Positions 11,587-14,282 of a DNA stretch of 14,282 nt are shown one piece after another; the stretch's first letter is position 1, and the number at the start of each line of letters is the position of its first letter. This stretch comes from JBOFSQ01 sp051651625 (GTDB lineage: Bacteria; Planctomycetota; Planctomycetia; Pirellulales; Thermoguttaceae). The stretch is from contig JBOFSQ010000074.1 in NCBI GenBank assembly GCA_051651625.1, forward strand, positions 1-14,282, given 5' to 3'. Below the pieces are notes generated by a model. That model worked only from the letters and a program-made list of their open reading frames with translations, was not told the DNA's origin and ran no database searches. A program made the position numbers and the translations under genes.

Positions 11587-13824
11587 TCAATCTTCCACCA
11601 CAACATCTTTAACATCAACAACGATGTCGCCAGTTGTATCGAAGACAAGTTCGATCCAATCGATGTGGGTGAATGTTGGCGTGCCGATGGTGTCGCGGCA
11701 CCAAGCTCCTTCGTCGAGTGTCGGTTCGAGCGGTATTGTTATTTGGTTCCACACGTCACTGCCGAAGACGAGCACATGTTCAGGCGGCAGAGAATAGCGG
11801 AAGTAGTTCCCGCCACACCCCAAGCGAACCTCAAAATTGGTGAGTTTACCCGTCGCACTTTTGTGCGGGAACAGTGAGAGAAGCACCATTCGCCGTCGCG
11901 AAAAGTCCCACATTGTGCCGTCGGCGGCGGGAGACGTGAGCAAGACTGTCGCCTCGCCGGTACCGGCAGCTTCGAGCTGGAGCGTGTCGCCGTCGCGTGT
12001 TTTTACACGTTCGAGTCGGCACGGTAGTCCACTCCCGATGATACTCATTCTCGCACGCGATTCCGACAGAAGATTGTGCGGCTCTCGCATCTCGGTGACG
12101 ATCTTTTTAGTGTCTCGCGTGATCTCCGCAACGTAACTCCAGAAGAACTCCGCTGTAGCCGCAACACACGCAATCGTCAAGACGGTCCCGACAATGAACG
12201 CACGCCAACGTCGTTCCCAAAATAGAAATCGTCGCCAGAACGTCCAGCGCACGGCTGTGACCGGCTCATCGTCGAGCCAGCGGCAGATGTCTTTTGAGAA
12301 TTCGTCGATGGATGCGTATCGTTCGGTCAGGTCGCGTACCATCGCCTTTTCGCAAATCGCTGACAGATCGGAAGGAATTCCCTTTTTGATATTTTTTGCT
12401 GGCGGTGGTGTTTGGTGTCGAACTTTTTCAAGGACTTCGTTACCACTCTTGCCCGTGAACGGTGGTCGCCCAGTGAGGATTGTGTAGAGGACGGCTCCCA
12501 TCCCGTAAACGTCGGTTTGCGGCCCAACTTGGGTCGAACCGGGAGTAGCCTGTTCGGGCGACATAAACGCTGGTGTGCCAACGACAGTGCCGACCACGGT
12601 GATTTGGTCAACGGCGTCGAGAATGTCGGGCCAATCCATCTGTTGGGTTACTAGCTGGCCAGCGAATGGATCGCTACTGTTCACTATGCTTGTTTCGTCT
12701 TCGCCGTGTTGATTGAGACTACCTTTCACTTTGAAACCGAACGTACTGGGTTCATCGCCAGAATGCGAAGTCGATGCAGCCTTTGACGCATCGGATTGAT
12801 CCGAACGATAAACTTTTGCAAGTCCCCAGTCCATCACCAACGTCTCGTTGTGTTCGCCGAACATTATGTTGGCGGGTTTGATGTCACGATGGATCACGCC
12901 GCGTGCGTGGGCGAACGAGATCGGCTGACTCGCCGCAACGAGACGCCGAACGAGCCAAAGTAGCGTAGCGTGATCGGGATTTTTGTGATAATCCTTGATC
13001 GCTTCCTGAAGCGTCCGGCCACGAATGAGCTTCATCGTGTAGTATGGGTGTCCCTCGGCGTCGAGTCCCAAGACGTGAACGGGGACGATCCCCGGATGTT
13101 CAAGTTGCGCCGTGATCTCCGCTTCGCTGACGAAACGGTGTATGACCGAGAGGTCGTCGAGCACTTCGGGACGCAGTTCTTTGAGTGCGACTTCGCGTTT
13201 GAGAAACTGGTCGTAGGCGACGGCGATCTGACCCATTCCGCCTTTGGCGTGTTTGCGAATGATCAGGTGAATACCGTAGATCGCTGCATTGTGTGGGTCA
13301 TCAACCTGTGGCGACGTGGCACCGGAAGCTGGTGTGAATCGCTGTGCAAGATCGATCCCAGAAAGCCGCGACATCCCGATACTACCATAACCACCACCGC
13401 CACCGCCACCGCTCCCGCGTGACCGAGACTTCGATTTAGGTAAACCCGATGACCCTTCTTGGTCAAGACTCGCAATGGCAGCCATCGCACCGCCTACCGC
13501 GAGTGCGCCTTGAACCTGCGAGTGACTCGCGGAGTCTTCCGGTGACGACGATGGAGGTGTTCCTCGCGATGGCCGACTCGATTGAGTCGGCGTGTAGTTC
13601 GCCCGTCGCGTGTCGAAAATCGTCTCATCCGCCGCCGCGACATTACCTGCAACGGTGGCCGTGAGAAACGGCATCGAATCGTCGTGACTCATTTCTGGAG
13701 GCACGTTCGGGACTGTTATCTGTCTCCCGCAGCGTTCGCACTGAACCGACTTGGGGAGCGGATCACCAACCGCTGGAACGGTGTTGCCGCAGTGACACGA
13801 GATTAGAACAGGTTTGGAGAGCAT
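11587..13824 (-). CDS. Membrane-anchored Ser/Thr protein kinase with N-terminal Cys motif and C-terminal extracytoplasmic domain
   Basis: A Hanks-type kinase of 745 residues that probably phosphorylates Ser/Thr in response to an envelope signal. Order: Cys pairs CHC (10-12) and CERC (29-32), a possible zinc ribbon; a Ser/Gly-rich linker with poly-Gly (about 139-145); the kinase domain (about 183-518) with KGGMG (194-198), Lys215 in VALKELR, HRDIKPAN (312-319, Asp314), DWG (332-334) and GTPAFMSPEQA (416-426); one membrane span (about 541-560); and a beta-rich C-terminal segment (about 595-745) that should lie outside the cytoplasm. About 80 Ser/Asp-rich residues (336-415) are inserted in the activation segment. 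The start at 13824 gives the Cys motif at the N-terminus; an upstream frame to 13983 runs into repeat DNA and is not credited. No Shine-Dalgarno is seen. Substrate and ligand are unknown. Confidence 0.93.
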   Translation of the reverse strand: MLSKPVLISCHCGNTVPAVGDPLPKSVQCERCGRQITVPNVPPEMSHDDSMPFLTATVAGNVAAADETIFDTRRANYTPTQSSRPSRGTPPSSSPEDSASHSQVQGALAVGGAMAAIASLDQEGSSGLPKSKSRSRGSGGGGGGGYGSIGMSRLSGIDLAQRFTPASGATSPQVDDPHNAAIYGIHLIIRKHAKGGMGQIAVAYDQFLKREVALKELRPEVLDDLSVIHRFVSEAEITAQLEHPGIVPVHVLGLDAEGHPYYTMKLIRGRTLQEAIKDYHKNPDHATLLWLVRRLVAASQPISFAHARGVIHRDIKPANIMFGEHNETLVMDWGLAKVYRSDQSDASKAASTSHSGDEPSTFGFKVKGSLNQHGEDETSIVNSSDPFAGQLVTQQMDWPDILDAVDQITVVGTVVGTPAFMSPEQATPGSTQVGPQTDVYGMGAVLYTILTGRPPFTGKSGNEVLEKVRHQTPPPAKNIKKGIPSDLSAICEKAMVRDLTERYASIDEFSKDICRWLDDEPVTAVRWTFWRRFLFWERRWRAFIVGTVLTIACVAATAEFFWSYVAEITRDTKKIVTEMREPHNLLSESRARMSIIGSGLPCRLERVKTRDGDTLQLEAAGTGEATVLLTSPAADGTMWDFSRRRMVLLSLFPHKSATGKLTNFEVRLGCGGNYFRYSLPPEHVLVFGSDVWNQITIPLEPTLDEGAWCRDTIGTPTFTHIDWIELVFDTTGDIVVDVKDVVVED

Positions 13825-13903
13825 AATATATTTGTAGCCGATTGAAACTTCCCGCGAGTAGTCGGGAACAGCAAAGGCGTAACCACAGTCCGACCGAGGG
13901 ACA

Positions 13904-13909
13904 ATTTTA
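13904..13909 (-). promoter_or_regulatory. Weak candidate -10 box for the kinase gene
   Basis: TAAAAT on the minus strand, 80 bases upstream of the kinase ATG, matches 5 of 6 positions of the -10 consensus. No convincing -35 box is present 16-18 bases further up. The leader contains a small stem, TTCCCG (13849-13854) with CGGGAA (13863-13868). The stretch 13825-13963 otherwise shows nothing recognisable. Confidence 0.25.
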
Positions 13910-13963
13910 CACTCTAATCTGTTATGCTCCAGTGGGTCAGTCGAGTCCGCTCGTTTCGCGGGT

Positions 13964-14156
13964 GTAGTAAAGTTTACTTGCAAGTGGACAATCGGTTCGC
14001 GGTTTGCGATGGTGTTTTCGCCCCAACGGGGCGTAAGAACTTAGCCGTGGGTGAGTGGTACTCCACGAACCCACGGTCACAGGCCACAACAAAATCCGTA
14101 GCCCCAACGGGGCGAAAGAGACGATGCGGCCCCAGATTCTTGCGCCCCGTTGGGAC
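13964..14156. repeat. GCCCC-AAC-GGGGC palindromic repeat cluster 2
   Basis: It starts with GTAGTAAAGTTTACTTGCA (13964-13982), one base different from the start of cluster 1. It contains GCCCCAACGGGGC at 14020-14032 and 14101-14113, a CCGTGGGT/ACCCACGG stem at 14045-14076, and a degenerate GCCCCGTTGGGAC near 14143-14155. Its left half closely matches the inverted right half of cluster 1, including CTTAGCCGTGGGTGAGTGG. The inverted second unit present in cluster 1 is absent; ordinary-looking coding sequence begins instead. Confidence 0.8.
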
Positions 14157-14282
14157 GTGTGGGCCTTTTTGGTCTTGTTCTACCGTGCGCGGCATTGGCG
14201 CAAGTGTCGTGTTGTCCTGCGTCGCGGTTTTTTCCTTGTCGCTGATGCTATCCATTTTTTCCACTATCGCACCGTTTTTTGC
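13974..14282 (-). CDS. Unidentified reading frame open at the right window edge, with a repeat-derived C-terminus
   Basis: On the minus strand the frame is open from the window edge through 102 codons to TAA at 13974-13976. The first about 42 residues (14282-14157, containing KMDSISDKEKTATQDN) are hydrophilic and outside the repeat; the remaining about 60 are a translation of repeat cluster 2 (PTGRKN, RPVGAT and similar words). It may be the C-terminal end of a gene lying mostly beyond the edge whose original stop was displaced by repeat insertion, or a small frame starting at GTG 14264 or ATG 14255. I recognise no family. It could also be chance open sequence. Confidence 0.35.
   Translation of the reverse strand, partial: AKNGAIVEKMDSISDKEKTATQDNTTLAPMPRTVEQDQKGPHVPTGRKNLGPHRLFRPVGATDFVVACDRGFVEYHSPTAKFLRPVGAKTPSQTANRLSTCK

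Noticed and set aside
13825..13983. 53-residue N-terminal extension of the kinase
   Set aside because: It reads into repeat cluster 2 and lacks domain features, whereas the start at 13824 places the Cys motif at the N-terminus.

Overview
The window looks like chromosomal DNA from a member of the Planctomycetota, possibly one of the gut or rumen lineages. This is inferred from three things: a long membrane-anchored Ser/Thr kinase with a planctomycete-style catalytic domain (K-x-L-R, HRDIKPAN, DWG), exported hydrolases, and many palindromic repeats between genes. No rRNA gene, tRNA gene, phage gene or transposase gene was seen, so the assignment is tentative.

Layout from left to right. A palindromic, MITE-like repeat (1-92) leads into the only plus-strand gene, an RluA/RluD-family 23S rRNA pseudouridine synthase (251-1270). 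A second copy of the repeat fills the gap to a convergent ABC transporter ATPase (1391-2296). All later genes are on the minus strand: an exported C45-type Ntn hydrolase/acyltransferase (2754-4592), ribonuclease R (5017-7422), an O-acetylhomoserine/O-acetylserine sulfhydrylase (7676-8953), ribose-phosphate pyrophosphokinase (8991-9953), an exported PHP/CehA-like metallohydrolase (10071-11360), a transmembrane Ser/Thr kinase (11587-13824), and an unidentified reading frame that runs off the right edge.

The genes are mostly housekeeping (rRNA modification, RNA decay, PRPP and sulfur amino-acid synthesis), mixed with exported or envelope functions. Only prs-metY, 37 bases apart, looks like a co-transcribed pair. 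The other genes are separated by gaps that mostly hold repeats, so they are probably transcribed independently.

The most unusual aspect is the repeat content. At least five unrelated palindromic families occupy the gaps. They are: a TA-flanked MITE with 17-base terminal inverted repeats and a 26-bp stem, in three copies, one of which supplies the stop codon of the RNase R gene; GCCCC-AAC-GGGGC clusters in two copies; a 31-bp tandem repeat with an inverted partner around a 38-bp palindrome; a large AAGGCAC-rich inverted repeat; and a GCGTACTCGGCGGG inverted repeat. No recognisable defence, CRISPR or biosynthetic system was found.
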